From assembly GCA_947095585.1 (NCBI GenBank), contig OX352761.1:137918277-137982276 (forward strand): a stretch of DNA of 64,000 bases, given 5' to 3'. Under the pieces are notes generated by a model. It did no database searches. It saw only the letters and a list, made by a program, of their open reading frames with translations, and was not told where the DNA came from. The stretch comes from Nephrocerus scutellatus (taxonomy: Eukaryota; Arthropoda; Insecta; Diptera; Pipunculidae). Positions 47,701 through 59,159 of this stretch are shown here, piece by piece. Position numbers and translations under genes: made by a program. Each line of letters starts with the position of its first letter. Within the stretch, counting starts at the first letter, position 1.

Positions 47701-50700
47701 ACATTGTGATAAGTAGGGAACGGGTTTTGTTGGCTTTGCCTTTTTTCGTCTAATTTTTGTTTCAATAGGTAAATGATTTTCTTTAAAATTTAAAAAGCAA
47801 TTTTGACATTTTTCGGACAAAAGAAAGCGTTTTTGTTTTCTTCTGACAAAAACGTAGCCGTAAGACGTTGTTCCAGACTCGGTTGTCTGCAATAGATCAA
47901 CGATGATCTTCAAGCTATTATCAAGAACATAAAGTCGATAAAAATTGGTTGTACAACAAGCACAACAAGCATTGAACTTGGTGTACATGAAGTGGTTAAT
48001 TAATGAAATGAAAACATGTCTTTTCCACGGTATAATTAACAATTATAATGTATTTAAATTGTTGCTTATTATATACTTGTAAAATATCAAAACGTAAGCA
48101 ACTTACTATGCGATGAATCCTTTTTCATCGTTTCAAATCTTAACTCAACTAAGGAATGTTTCTTCGTAGAATCGCTTACAGACTCAAGTAGCGTCCCTAA
48201 CTACATGGGTAGGCAATTAGACCATATCTTCACAACTGATCCCATTAAATCATCTGTCTCGTTTATTGATAATTTTCAATGCCCTCTTCTTCTTTCTTTT
48301 TTCCGCACAGTCACCTCATCCCATAGTTCTCTCTTCTTACGACATAAAGTTAAATTCCGCAGGTCTGCCTTTAGGTTTGATAATCTATCTTTAACTTATG
48401 CCATCACCACAGAATTATTTAATTTATGTCCCCTTCTCGCGCCATAAAACCTCATCTACATCTCCTCCTTGGTATAATCGAAGACTTCGCTCCTTAAGAA
48501 ATAAGTGAAACAAGTTATGGGCGGCTTACCTTCCTTCTCTTCTTTTTCTGACTATTTCAACTATCTCGGTACTTTCTTGCAATTCACCCAGCTTTATAAC
48601 TCTCTCTACCAGCGCTATCTTAATATTACTAAAGCCAAGCTCATAAACGAACCTTAGTCTTTTTTTCAATTCATCAACTATGTATAAAAATAAGTCTGAC
48701 GTTCCATCACTCTCTTACAAAAATACATACCAAAATTTCCAAAGTTCAACCCTTATGTGACCATATCCCTCTACATCCCCTCCTTTAGTATGCTAGTCAG
48801 GCGTGGTCCCATATCATCAAGTTCATTAAAAATTCTTGACGTCACTAAACAGACGTATTTTCTTGCCAGTGTGCACGCAAGCTTAAAGACACTTTTTGAA
48901 TAAATGCCCTTTTGCCTCCTGATTTTGCCCTTTTAACTTACAACGTCAATAAAATCCGTTCACTGCTGAAAGGAAAGGAAATGTTTACACAACTTTGTAA
49001 CAACTTTTTACCCTCGTACACAGGCCCTCATACAAAGGTGAATCTGAAGTAAGTGTCTATGATCTCAAAGATCATCCAGATTTTCAATATCGTCCTGGAA
49101 CAATGGTCATTCGTGTGGCAAATTTCGTTGGCGAAGACTCTACCTGTACGTCAGGACAAATCATTGACAATTACACCGATGGTCGTGTTAAAGTTTGGTG
49201 GATTGATGGTCACATAAGTATGTGCTGGCCACAGGATTTGTTTGAAGTTGGTCAATACGATCATACCGACTGGGGTCATGAATCGGAAGATTCCTGGGAG
49301 ACGGAGAGTGAGAACAGTGAGCTTGGTGGTGATTTACCTCAGCTGTCGTCATCGGAATCGCATATTCTCTCTAATATCGAAAAAGCTCGCGTAGCGATTT
49401 CTAGGCTTGAGGAAATGTTCAACATTGATCCCAATTTGCAGAATCATGAGGTTAGTGCTAAGGACACCGTTTAAGTTGTGTGATATTCATAATTTAATTT
49501 TGTTTGCAGGTCATGCGTAAGCTATTGGCAGTCTACAAGAGTTGTCGGTTGTTGGATCGTTTGACGAATACTTCATTTTTCCACGAAGATAATTTTACGG
49601 TAGATTGCATTTACGTTTAGAAGTGTCCGCAAAATCTTAATTTTTCAATCTTCCTAGGGTCTCCTTGAACGTGTTCGTAAAGGAGGCACACAATCTATTT
49701 CCGAACGAGCACAGGACCGTAAAAATCGCCTATTTAGTGAAACTTCGCCAAATACAAAGCAATTGCATTCGATCCAAGCTGTTGTACCAGTGAATGGCAC
49801 ACAGAAAATAACTGGTGTCAGTAGCCACAGCTCTCCAAAGGAGTACGCACCTCGAGTTGTTTTTAATATTTCCCCGCCATTCAAATACTCAGCATCAACT
49901 GCAGCAGTTGCAAAAAAGAAAACATCCAAGTCGTCAGCTACAGTATCTGATGCTGCAGTACCTGCTGTTGCCCCATCGTGTTTACAAAACTTGCTAACGA
50001 TTACCTGCGCAGCAACCAACCATAGCTCTACCAACAGCGTCTCTCTACGAAATAATTGCGAATCGGCGTCTCCAAGAGCCGAAAGCTCTCCAAAGAACCA
50101 GTATAACCTGGAGAAGAATCAATTGCTTTCCTCTGTAATAAAGAATATTGAAATGGCCACAGAAAAGACAAATCAGCTGAAATCGATCTCAACAACAACC
50201 ACGTCATCGCAAGATGACTCTGGCAATTATTCCCGCAATGATAACTGCGATGGAAGCTCTACGAGTTACGCCAGTTCGAGTGATCTTACGAATATCGATG
50301 CGCAAAGCTCGCTTTTGAAGGCAAATAATGAAGATCAGCAGTCAGTTTCTTGCAGCAGCATTGAACTGACTGAGGATTCACCAGAGTTGGTCTGTGTACG
50401 AATGTGTTCCCTATTGAGAGAACAACTAGTCAAATGCATTAATGCGATTCGCGTGAAATATTACAAAGATGATAATCTTAATTTAAGCGAAGTTATTGAG
50501 TATGACATTCCCGCAGAAGCTGACGAAGATTATTTGGAAGGATGCGATACTCTTGCAGACCTTATCACTTCGACAAAGACGCCAACAATTGCAGATATGA
50601 ATTTAATGTCTCCAACTAGCGTTCCAATATCTTCTGAGTCTAACGCACAAAGTTCATCCGTAACAGATGAAGCCAAAACGGATGCCGGTACACCCATTGA

Positions 50701-52371
50701 CCTGGTGCAGCCGGTGCCTTTAGAATGCTTTCAAGTTTTATCCAATGCCCCGAAAGCGCATAAATTCCATTTAACTATTTGTCATCCAAACAATACACAG
50801 CAATACTACAGGGCAGTACAGCGCGAGCATCGCATGTTGAGATCGTCGGTACCACCCGGTGTTTGGGTTAGGTAGGTGGCAATAAACTGAATTGATTACA
50901 ACATCACCGTAAAACTTATTACTGCCTTTGCAGAGTATATGAAGATCGTATAGACTTAGTGAGTGTGATGATCGAAGGCCCCAAGAAGACACCATACGAA
51001 GATGGCATGTTTCTCTTCGACATTCAACTCGGTAGCGATTATCCAAAGAGTCCCCCCCTCTGTCATTACATCAGCTATTGCTCTGATCGGCTTAATCCAA
51101 ATCTCTACGAAGACGGAAAAGTGTGTGTTTCACTTTTGGGTACTTGGTCGGGTCGTGATTCAGAGGTATGGGGTCCAAACAGCACATTGTTGCAGGTCAT
51201 TGTCTCCATTCAGGGACTGATTTTGGTCGCAGAACCATACTATAACGAAGCTGGCTACGAAAAGCAGAAGGGTAAATAGCTGTTTCCTGAAATCAACCAA
51301 ATACACACTTTTAACAAGCAATATTTTTCCATTTCCTCTTCTCATAAAGGTACCCAACAAGCAAGCGAAAATTCTCGTATGTATAATGAAATGGTCATCA
51401 TAAAAATGGTTCAGGCAACCACAAAATTACTTTCATCACTACCGGAGATATTTCGTACGGAAATCGAAGAGCATTACAAAAAGAATGGCCTTTCAATGTA
51501 TCGTCGGATTAAAGGATGGATGGAACTTTCAAAATTAGCTCCACAGACACCGGCCGATGCGAACTGCTGCATGGCTGTTAATACAGGTTGGTTACATATG
51601 AGAAGTAAGTTTTTTTTTGTATAAAATTGCAAAACATTAAAATTCAATTTTATTACGAGTATTATAACAATAATATTCTGCGCGATAGACCGTTGCGGTC
51701 CACGGCCTAGCTTCTCGCGACCATTTGTGTTGCGCATTTATATTTTTGGACACAAATGGAAGGGACTGACCTACAATTTAAGGCCGGATCCGAACGGCAA
51801 ACTGAGAAGCTTTCCGTGACAATTTATTACTCTCGGAGCGTTTGTCACCCGAGAGTTACGAGTATTACGAAAGATGAAATCAAGCTTTATAGCTCTGTTT
51901 TTTTGTAAATCAAGGAAAATAAAATTAGAGCTTAAAGAATTTAGAGAAATGCAGAAAACACACACACAGCGGGAAAAGGGCTAAACGCCTCAAGATCTTA
52001 CGATGGCATTAAAATTAGGATCATTGCAGAGATTGTTTTGCGGATAGTCTAGTCGTCTGTAGAGACAGATAAAAAGCAGAAAATAAAGAATTGGCTTTAA
52101 TTTTCAAATCGAATTGAATTTGAATTCATATTTTTTTCCAGATGCCGATGCCCTTGATGCCCAAATGCCCAATAAAACAAACTATGTTACGGATGATGAC
52201 AACGCCGCTGCCACATCTATAGCAACAACCTACAATTCACCAGAGTTCCCACTAGTGCCTGCTAGCCGTGGCTTCTGTCTTACATTGGCTGGTCTCTTGG
52301 AGATTTTTAATCGAAAACTCGAAGCAATCAATTCAATTGTGCACACAACTAATGATCATGTATCCAAATAA
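41752..52371 (+). CDS. UBE2O-type hybrid E2/E3 ubiquitin-conjugating enzyme
   Basis: Giant E2 that also acts as its own E3, tagging unassembled and misfolded basic proteins. Exons: 41752-42078, 42265-42518, 42578-42791, 46403-46661, 46719-47479, 47541-47689, 49024-49450, 49510-49599, 49658-50871, 50934-51271, 51350-51604, 52142-52371; in-phase total 1505 residues. Conserved region 1 (residues ~20-265) has [14 protein letters not shown] [11 protein letters not shown]2 (about 570-760) opens [12 protein letters not shown] and continues [10 protein letters not shown]; a coiled coil near residues 780-800 ([14 protein letters not shown]) follows. The UBC domain (~1180-1345) carries the catalytic Cys1296 in [11 protein letters not shown]. 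Human UBE2O is 1292 residues; the excess is Ser/Thr/Asn-rich linker, mainly residues ~850-1150. The donor after exon 4 could be 46662 or 46653 (same phase). Corresponds to the fly gene I remember as CG10254. Introns 3 (3.6 kb) and 6 (1.3 kb) hold retrotransposon debris. Candidate poly(A) signal at 53378. Confidence 0.95.
43073..43290. repeat. GGTTAGGTT-type dispersed repeat in Ube2o intron 3
   Basis: GATTAGGTTAGGTTCGGTTC is followed by CACACTTAGACAGTTTAAGG and CATTGTGGTACCACAGCA. Similar sequence is remembered as the antisense end of a non-LTR element in other flies; class uncertain. Confidence 0.45.
43920..44535 (+). mobile_element. RTE-like fragment with intact C-terminal frame
   Basis: The frame 43985-44302 (105 codons) is open and encodes [49 protein letters not shown] and LGKLRWQDT, the post-RT C-terminal domain. 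44303-44535 continues in other frames to a [14 protein letters not shown] end. Same family as 427-1512 but less decayed. Lies sense in Ube2o intron 3. Confidence 0.8.
44556..44700. mobile_element. Helitron-like end with CCCANTGACC micro-repeats
   Basis: ATTACTAGCTGAAATACCCA opens the segment (the complement of a CTAG-T Helitron 3' end), followed by six or so imperfect CCCA-TGACCA-CCG units. Related to 20580-20745 and 31370-31415. Confidence 0.5.
45130..46345 (-). mobile_element. RTE-like element, antisense in Ube2o intron 3
   Basis: On the minus strand, 46240 to 46010 carries the endonuclease end (DVGTSA..., [18 protein letters not shown]). 46022 to 45798 reads [40 protein letters not shown] linker sequence, and 45338 to 45138 reads [19 protein letters not shown], the start of the RT domain. 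RT core is missing. Closely similar to 54340-55300. Confidence 0.8.
48180..48720 (+). mobile_element. Jockey/CR1-type non-LTR fragment (endonuclease to RT linker)
   Basis: [19 protein letters not shown] near 48215-48275 is the end of an AP endonuclease. 48535-48665 reads [35 protein letters not shown] and SFFQFINYV, the linker that precedes the RT. Probably the same family as 8826-9434. Sits in Ube2o intron 6. The remainder (48720-49010) is unrecognised. Confidence 0.7.
51655..51860 (-). mobile_element. tRNA-derived SINE copy in Ube2o intron 11
   Basis: ATTATAACAATAATATTCTG (tail side), GCGCGATAGACCGTTGCGG, CTAGCTTCTCGCGACCATTT, GGACACAAATGGAAGGGAC, AAGGCCGGATCCGAACGGC and CTCGGAGCGTTTGTCACCC. 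The tRNA head is absent. The copy closest to the apparent consensus in its 3' half. Confidence 0.8.
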
Positions 52372-52591
52372 CCCGTTGCGTCTGCTGCCGCAGAATCCTG
52401 AATAAGCTCCTTCTGCTGCTTTGAGAGCCTTATTCGCGTTGTATGTTGTTATATTTAATGCAACAGCTGGTGCAGATTTGGCCAGGATGATGATAATATT
52501 GATATGTTTGTCACTTCACTATTATCATCATTCGGATGCAGCAAATATTGTCCCTAGTTAATATTTTCATTTATATTCAATATCATATATA

Positions 52592-52623
<32 letters not shown>

Positions 52624-53560
52624 GTCTCTGTCTTTATTTATTTTTGCTGTTAGTAATGGAATTTCACATCAAATGAAGTCTCCAATCCTTTCTCGTGGAA
52701 TTTAAGAAATCTATTTTGGTTGAATCTCCTTGCTTTCGTTAAAAAAAGATGTAAATTGTCGAATTCATTTGTGGCAACTTCTGATTTATATTAAACATTC
52801 CCAACTGTTGTTAATCGAATGTTTTTTTCTTTCTGTGAAATTTTTTTTTATTTTGTTTTTAGTTTAAAGTTGCTTATGATCAAGTCAACCGGCGCCGAGT
52901 ATTACATTTTCTATCTTTATATTTATTTTGTTGTTTATTATTAATATATTATTAGTTTTAAAGTCATAGAATGAATTTGTAAACCAAAGAAATGTGATTA
53001 CAAAATATGTATAATACTAAACTTGTAGCTAATCGTAATGCTTTCCGGATGGATTTGCAACTGCACAGTTTTAAAAAAGAATATCACAAAACAAATTTAC
53101 TGTAATAGGAATGCAATTATTTTGTTTTAGAGAACAGTCTGAAGTCTAAAGATTACGTAACGTATGGAAAAAAGTGTAGTCATAATTCCAAGACGCAAAT
53201 TAGTGAATTTGCGTTTTCCTTTTGTGCATGTGAATTAATTTATTATTATAGTTATTATTTTATTTAATATAAAAATTAATACAAAGCCAACAACAACAAC
53301 CAAAAGAGAAAACACTATAAAAACTATGTAAGGGGAATAATTGATTCTTTTTAAAACTGTAATGCAAAAACAAGAAAAATAAATTTATTCAATTCTATGT
53401 AACATTAAAAGTAAATTACAAAATTAAAATTATTGGAAATATCTAAAAAAAAATGTACTTGTAGTATTAAAACTGAAGCTGCTTTAAAAACTTAACTTAA
53501 TCTTTTGAAAAAGTCAAACATTTGTATAACTTATTAATGGATAGTTCACTGGTAACACTT
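52372..53560. other. Ube2o 3' UTR with CT microsatellite
   Basis: A (CT)n run at about 52598-52622, AT-rich 3' sequence, and an AATAAA at 53378-53383. No gene. Confidence 0.5.
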
Positions 53561-53573
53561 GCAACGGTTGGTT

Positions 53574-53745
53574 TTAGTGCTGCCAGTGTTCCTTCATATC
53601 ACGGTTTGCTTCGATTGTGTCGGTGTGTCCTATTTGTCTGATGTGGGAATTTAGTGTGGATGTGTGCAACATTCGTGGCGTTAGATCAAATCTCTCGGCC
53701 ACGTGCGTCCATTTAGCAGACCACAAAACTGCTTTTCGGGCACTA
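53574..53745 (-). other. Unrecognised open segment fused to the RTE-like element
   Basis: Minus-strand frame reading KAVLWSAKWTHVAERFDL, then MLHTSTLNSHIRQIGHT. It does not resemble the RTE-like RT to which it is joined in frame. It might be part of another transposon or an element-specific C-terminus; origin unknown. Confidence 0.35.
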
Positions 53746-53749
53746 ACAG

Positions 53750-55500
53750 AAACCCAGGTTAATGTTGATTCGGACGTTTCGGATTTCTGGATGAAAGATT
53801 CCAACGATGTCAATATGGTCTCCGTAAGCCAGTATTTGAATGGACTTGTAAAGGATTGTTCCTCTCGCCATTATATCGGATCATTTTTTCCAACACCCGG
53901 TTGAAGAGGGTGCGGGCCAGTCCCTTTTCGGAGCCCGTTAGAGATGTTGAATGGGCTTGATAGTGATCTGGATATTTTTGGTTACAACATTGGTCATGGT
54001 CAACCTGAATAGCCGTGTCAGTTTATTTGGGATGCCGAATTCTCTCATAGCTTTATAAAGTTCTACTCTAGATATGCTATCATAGGCAGCTTTTCCCATC
54101 ACCTGACTAACGGTGTAAATCTGATCAGTTGTTGATTTGCCTGGGATGAAGCCTCACTGGTATAGACCATTGATGACTTAAGCGTATGAGACTATCCTGC
54201 CTTGAAAGATCGAGGATAAAATCTCATACGCGGTACTCAACAACGTTACACCACGATAATTGTTGCATGTTGTGATATATCCCTTCTTATGTTTGTAGTA
54301 CAGGATGCCTCTTCGCTAGTCTTTTGGCATCGCTTTTTCCTCCCATACTTGCACTCTTATTTCTAAATTGCGTGGTGTATTGCGGGACCTCCTGTTTTAA
54401 TCAGCTCCGTTGTGACACCATCAGATCCCGGGACCCTATTATTTTTGAGACGAGAATCGCTCTGCTTACTTCATCTATGCTTGGTAGCGGCAGCATAGTG
54501 TGTTCTTCGGTCATTGGTGGAGCCTCCAATTCGTCCGTTAGCTGACCATTTAAAAAGTCATGAAAATGCTCTTCTCATCGCTCTTTGAGATCGGCGATCA
54601 GATTACCCTCTTTCTCTTTGGAGCATGTGCAACGCGGTGTATATTGCGTCATACCGCGGTAGAACTTCCGAGCCTTGTGCGGTCCTCGCCCCCTGTACTG
54701 CTCTAGTTCACGGACGAGATTCTTCTCCCAGGCTGCTTTCTTTCGTCGTTAAACTGTTTTTCATATCTTCTGAGCTGTTTATATTCTTCTTCACGTGCCC
54801 GCGTTCTTTGAGAACGCATTGCATTGCTCGATACGCAATATTCTTACTATCAGATCAGTCGCTAGCTTATATTCGTCATCGAACCAGTCGTTCCGATCTC
54901 TACTACTACTGCCTAGGATGGAGTCAGCAGTACTAATGACAGTATTCTTAAGACGTGTCCATTTCTCTTCTACGATTGACATCTTAGCCCCAGGACTTAC
55001 TATCCCTGCCTGTAGGCCGAATCCTGTCGCTTGACCGCAGTTGTTTCTGGTCTATTCGTTGCGAAGGGCAGCCGTGTTGACTTGAATCTGATTCGCGGAT
55101 GCAGTCTTTCGTGATGCTGCAATCCACACTCGGAGCACCATACCAACAAGATAATGGTCCGAGTCGACGTTGGCACCTCGGAATGTTCGTACCGTCATCA
55201 GGTTCGGGTTCTGGCGGCGGTCCCTGTACTGTAACCCTGTACTCACAAGGACCAAATTATTGCTTGCTGCCACCTCTATGACTCGTTTTCCATTGTAATT
55301 AGTGTCGTCGTGTAAGCTATGGGTGTCAATGTACTGCCTGCATACTGCTCCCTACCTATTTTTGCATTCATATTATTTCTACATCGTACTGAGAGCAGGC
55401 ATGGAGTTCCCGTTCGACTGATTCAAAGAATTCTTCTTTTTCATCATCTGGGGAATCCTTTACGATTATCCACTAACACGTGGTCTCTGTTAATTTCCGA
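53750..55500 (-). mobile_element. RTE-like retrotransposon, longest copy (antisense)
   Basis: In coding order on the minus strand: endonuclease C-terminus (55273-55052, [34 protein letters not shown]), linker (54982-54791, [20 protein letters not shown]), an RT start near 54450-54350 and RT core (54110-53950, KAAYDSISRVELYKAMREFG-like). Frameshifts and stops throughout; RT ends near 53800. Same family as 45130-46345 and 427-1512. Confidence 0.82.
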
Positions 55501-56173
55501 TAATACCAAAAATAATTGAGAATAAAGGTCTGTTATCCAGTCTTTATAACTCAAAGGAAAATACAAGGAGCATGATTCCAGAACTTGCGTTATGAATTGA
55601 AATTTAACCGGCCGAACTCAAAGTCGAAAGAAGAACTAAACAGCATCTACAGCGGGATAAGCGGAGTACTCATTTGACTTGAAACAAAAAATAGACACTT
55701 TTTTAAGATAAGATCCGAAAGCATTGGAATCCTTAGGGCATCCAGAAAAATCATGACGGTCTGCTAACCTGACAGTCAAAAGCTTATAGAAAACGAATTT
55801 GAGTACGGAATCAATTCTTAACTAAAATTAGAAATGCCCCTGTAAAATTGCTTTTAAGTCCATTGAAAATAGGTCGCACCTTAACTTTATGTTCCAGTAT
55901 TGTCCTTACGAAAAATACACTCTTTAAACTTTTCGTAAAAAGGTATAAATGAAAAAAAACCTATTTGCTTGCTTTTAAGCTGTTTTTCTCCCTTTTATTG
56001 TATATAAAAAAGCAATATGTGTGTATTTTTAAGGAATAATTGTTACTGAAATTGATAGGATAATCGCACATAGTCGCAAAATCCAACTTTAACTGCATAG
56101 ATTTATCTTTTACAATATATTTTTGTAATTTGCTGGGCTTAATATAATTGCGAATCGTTATTACTCTTTGTGC
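55501..56173. other. eIF3d 3' region
   Basis: Presumed 3' UTR of eIF3d on the minus strand, with a polyadenylation signal (TTTATT on the plus strand) at 55994-55999. Confidence 0.5.
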
Positions 56174-58369
56174 TTAGATCCTTTTATCGCTGCCATATGA
56201 ATACACGGGTTGGAAAGTCTCACCATCATCACCTTCACCATTGTCAGAGCCATCGCTCTCGAATGTATTGTCAGGAATATCGTATAAACGGATCATCGGC
56301 TTATTGGGATCCTTCATGATCAGGTATTTGCCATCCTTTTGTTTCATAATAATGTCAATGATGCAACGGAGAACGCCCCAGGCGTTGTCCATACTTAAGT
56401 TGATCTGAGTCGCAAACTCATGTGGCTTGAATTGTTGAGTGCCAAGAATTACGTGTCGTGAGGGATCGCGACTGTTGATACGTGATACGTAGCCAAACTT
56501 CAATTGATCAGAGCCAGCAAGCACAGCTTGTACTGTCCATTTGGCCAATTTGCAGGCATTGTTGCGCAATTCATTGGCTAACACTGCACCACGCTGCGTG
56601 TCGAGCTTCTGACGCCATTCGACACCATTGGCTAATTTCGAATCCCATTCATTTAGAGCCTTGATTGAGAGGAATTGTGCATCACCATTTGGTGGTTGAA
56701 GAACAGCATCGTGTTCGCAACGGGCAACAAGAACCTGCAAATGCAAGAGGAAGTTGTATGTATTTTTTTAAATGTGCTCTTAACCAACGCCACCATGTAA
56801 CTTACAATATCGCTACCCAAATCCCACTTTCTATAACGGTATCCAACACTGGCTACTTCGACTTCCTCATCTTCTCCAATGAAAGGATTTAGTTCCTCAA
56901 ACTTATACTTGAGTTCCTTTTCCCCTGTCTTAAGAACTTGTTGACTGAAATTGTGATTGATGAATGTCGCTTCAATGGCCAAGTTTCTGGGTGAGTTTGG
57001 TGAACTATCATCATCAGTGGGTGGCTCTACAGATGTTTCGTTTACCGTGAGCAAATCGAATTCAGTGTTGTCACGCTTGTCCATGAAGATCTTATTACCT
57101 ATGATGTGAGGTTACGAACAAATTAAATAAAATTACCCAACTTTTGTCAAATGATAACTTACCAAACTTCTCAATGACAATATCCCAAGAATAGTTCGAC
57201 CGTGTAGAGCACATGATAGTAGCCAAGATGGCATCTGTGGCAAAGACATTTCCCACAGTCTTCGATAGCCGACGAATTATTGGATCATCTGTTGTGGTCA
57301 CAGTATGCACAATACGATCGACCTTTTGCAAAGGACGTTCGTTCTTCACATTGATGCGATCATATGTTTTATCGTAGTATTCCAAAGTGCCACAAGTGAC
57401 GATGTCTTCGCCATCCTTAATATTGGGCAACGACAATTTCATCAAACGTGGGAAATCCATTTCCTCAATCGAAGACCAATCTGAACGAACGGCCACTGAT
57501 GATTCACGGATTTTTGGTGGAGCACCACGATTTCCAAACTTCCGACCGATGCCACGACGATTGTCACGAGATTTTATATTCTTTCCGCCAAGAGTTGTCA
57601 TGACAGAAGTAAAACCTCCACGAGGGTTACGACCACGACCCATTCTAAAACAAAAGGAAAAATCAGATAATGCAAAATTGCATTGCTCAACCGAGTAACC
57701 AACCTTGAATTGCGCATATTACCACGGAAGCGACCACGTTGGTGTGGGGGCTTCTGAATACGAGCTGTGTCGACTAGATGGAAGGTGGTCTCATCTTCTT
57801 CATGATAGTAAGCATACTGGCTTCCTGTACCGAAACTTGAAGCGTACTTATCTACAGGGAGACGAATATAGAATTTGGGAGTATATTTATGAGCAATGGT
57901 TTGTGCTGCTAATTTCGTTATTTGTACAACAATTTTGTTTATCTTTACACCGATTACAGATTGGCCGTTGTCTGCTATTAGTTAATAGCTGTAGCTCACA
58001 TCTTGTTTAGACTTCTTGCAAGAGAAATTGGTGCGTTGTTAAAAATGGCCGGTGGCCAGTACAGTACACTGACGACGGTGAAGGCTACGAACAACAAATC
58101 TAACCTCACTTTAATTCACAAATTTTTGCAATCGTTTCAAACGAGCTTATAAATATAATATTGCACTTACTTTGATACTTTTTATCGTTGCCAGAGGAAC
58201 TGGTCCAGTCACATATTTTGCCCAGGCGATCGCTCTTGCTAAATGGCTGGTAAGGCATGTCTTTAAAAGTGTCTGGCAGCTCGCATGGTCCCCAGCCATT
58301 TTCGTTAAATTGCAGCGTTGGCTTTTCAAAGGTAGGAAAAGTCTGCACAGTAGATATTGGTTCACTCAT
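56174..58369 (-). CDS. eIF3d1: Eukaryotic translation initiation factor 3 subunit D
   Basis: Subunit of the eIF3 complex that helps recruit the 40S ribosome and can itself contact the mRNA cap. Exons in coding order: 58369-58171, 57851-57704, 57644-57163, 57098-56806, 56734-56174; phases 1, 2, 1, 0 close to exactly 560 residues, the length I remember for fly eIF3d1. Landmarks: [17 protein letters not shown] at the start, [20 protein letters not shown], a Gly/Arg-rich stretch ([20 protein letters not shown]) near residues 105-135, then [37 protein letters not shown] and the C-terminal [20 protein letters not shown], ending in an acidic tail. The single-copy-like, intact gene with no odd residues. 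Flies carry a second, testis-biased paralogue (eIF3d2); position beside Ube2o favours eIF3d1. Divergent from IFT57. Confidence 0.97.
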
Positions 58370-58660
58370 TACTGCAAGACAATTTAATTGTATTTTAATT
58401 TTTAATATGATTATGCTGAACAATTCACTTTTTCACTAATCCCGACAAGTTGACGTGACAATCTAGAAGCAGAAAGCAAATGATGGAAAAAAATTTTCCG
58501 TGATTCGATGACAATAAATTCAACAGAGTTGCCAGTACACAAACAGCTGTCATAGCTGTCATATATTTTTGAGTTACTCTACTCTACTCTATCACACATA
58601 GGTGGAACAATAAAAAAAATAAGGTCATTTTTTGTTGTATTTTAAAATCACATTGCAAAT
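58370..58660. other. eIF3d 5' UTR and promoter region
   Basis: Contains the presumed eIF3d1 promoter. TACTCTACTCTACTCTATC near 58576 is a short CTCTA repeat. No core motif assigned. Confidence 0.4.
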
Positions 58661-58663
58661 AAT

Positions 58664-58913
58664 GGGTCTATTCTTTTTTTTATTCACGCGGGGTAATTTT
58701 ACTCTGTACTCTGTGTTTTTTATTGTGAACCGAGCACGACACGGTGTATACACAGTGTCCTATTTTTTAATCTGAAGTGAATATAGGTGTAAGGCAGAGT
58801 AAGAGCGAGTAAGGTAACCCAGTGTACACACCGAATACTTTTACGTCGTGCAACATTCGCTCGGTGTACTCCGGGTAACTTTACTCGCTCTGGTTGAATA
58901 AAAGAATAGACCC
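58664..58913. mobile_element. 250-bp MITE with GGGTCTATTC terminal inverted repeats
   Basis: Left end GGGTCTATTCTTTTTTTTAT at 58664 and right end TTGAATAAAAGAATAGACCC ending at 58913 are inverted repeats (about 20 bp). AAT flanks both sides (58661-58663, 58914-58916), a likely 3-bp target duplication. Subterminal inverted pairs (GAGCGAGTAAGGTAACCC against GGGTAACTTTACTCGCTC, about 58807 and 58873) would form a second hairpin. No ORF. Confidence 0.82.
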
Positions 58914-59159
58914 AATGCCTAAGTGGACAACGCGCCTTCCTCTTTTTTTATCAGTTTCATTTAGTATCTCATGTTATAAAATGTTATAAAAGTCGGTTTG
59001 TAAATGTGGTTGATAATACAATTTTATATTCCCCTCCCCCCCCCCCCATAATTACTGAAGGGGTGTACCATAGCATATAACCTTCCCACATCTGCCAATA
59101 ATATACATTGAAAATTTTTAAAAAATTGCCGTTTATTTTTGTTTTCTGTATACAACACA

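Noticed and set aside
52598..52622. CT-rich tract as a regulatory GAGA element
   Set aside because: It lies in the Ube2o 3' UTR and looks like a simple microsatellite.
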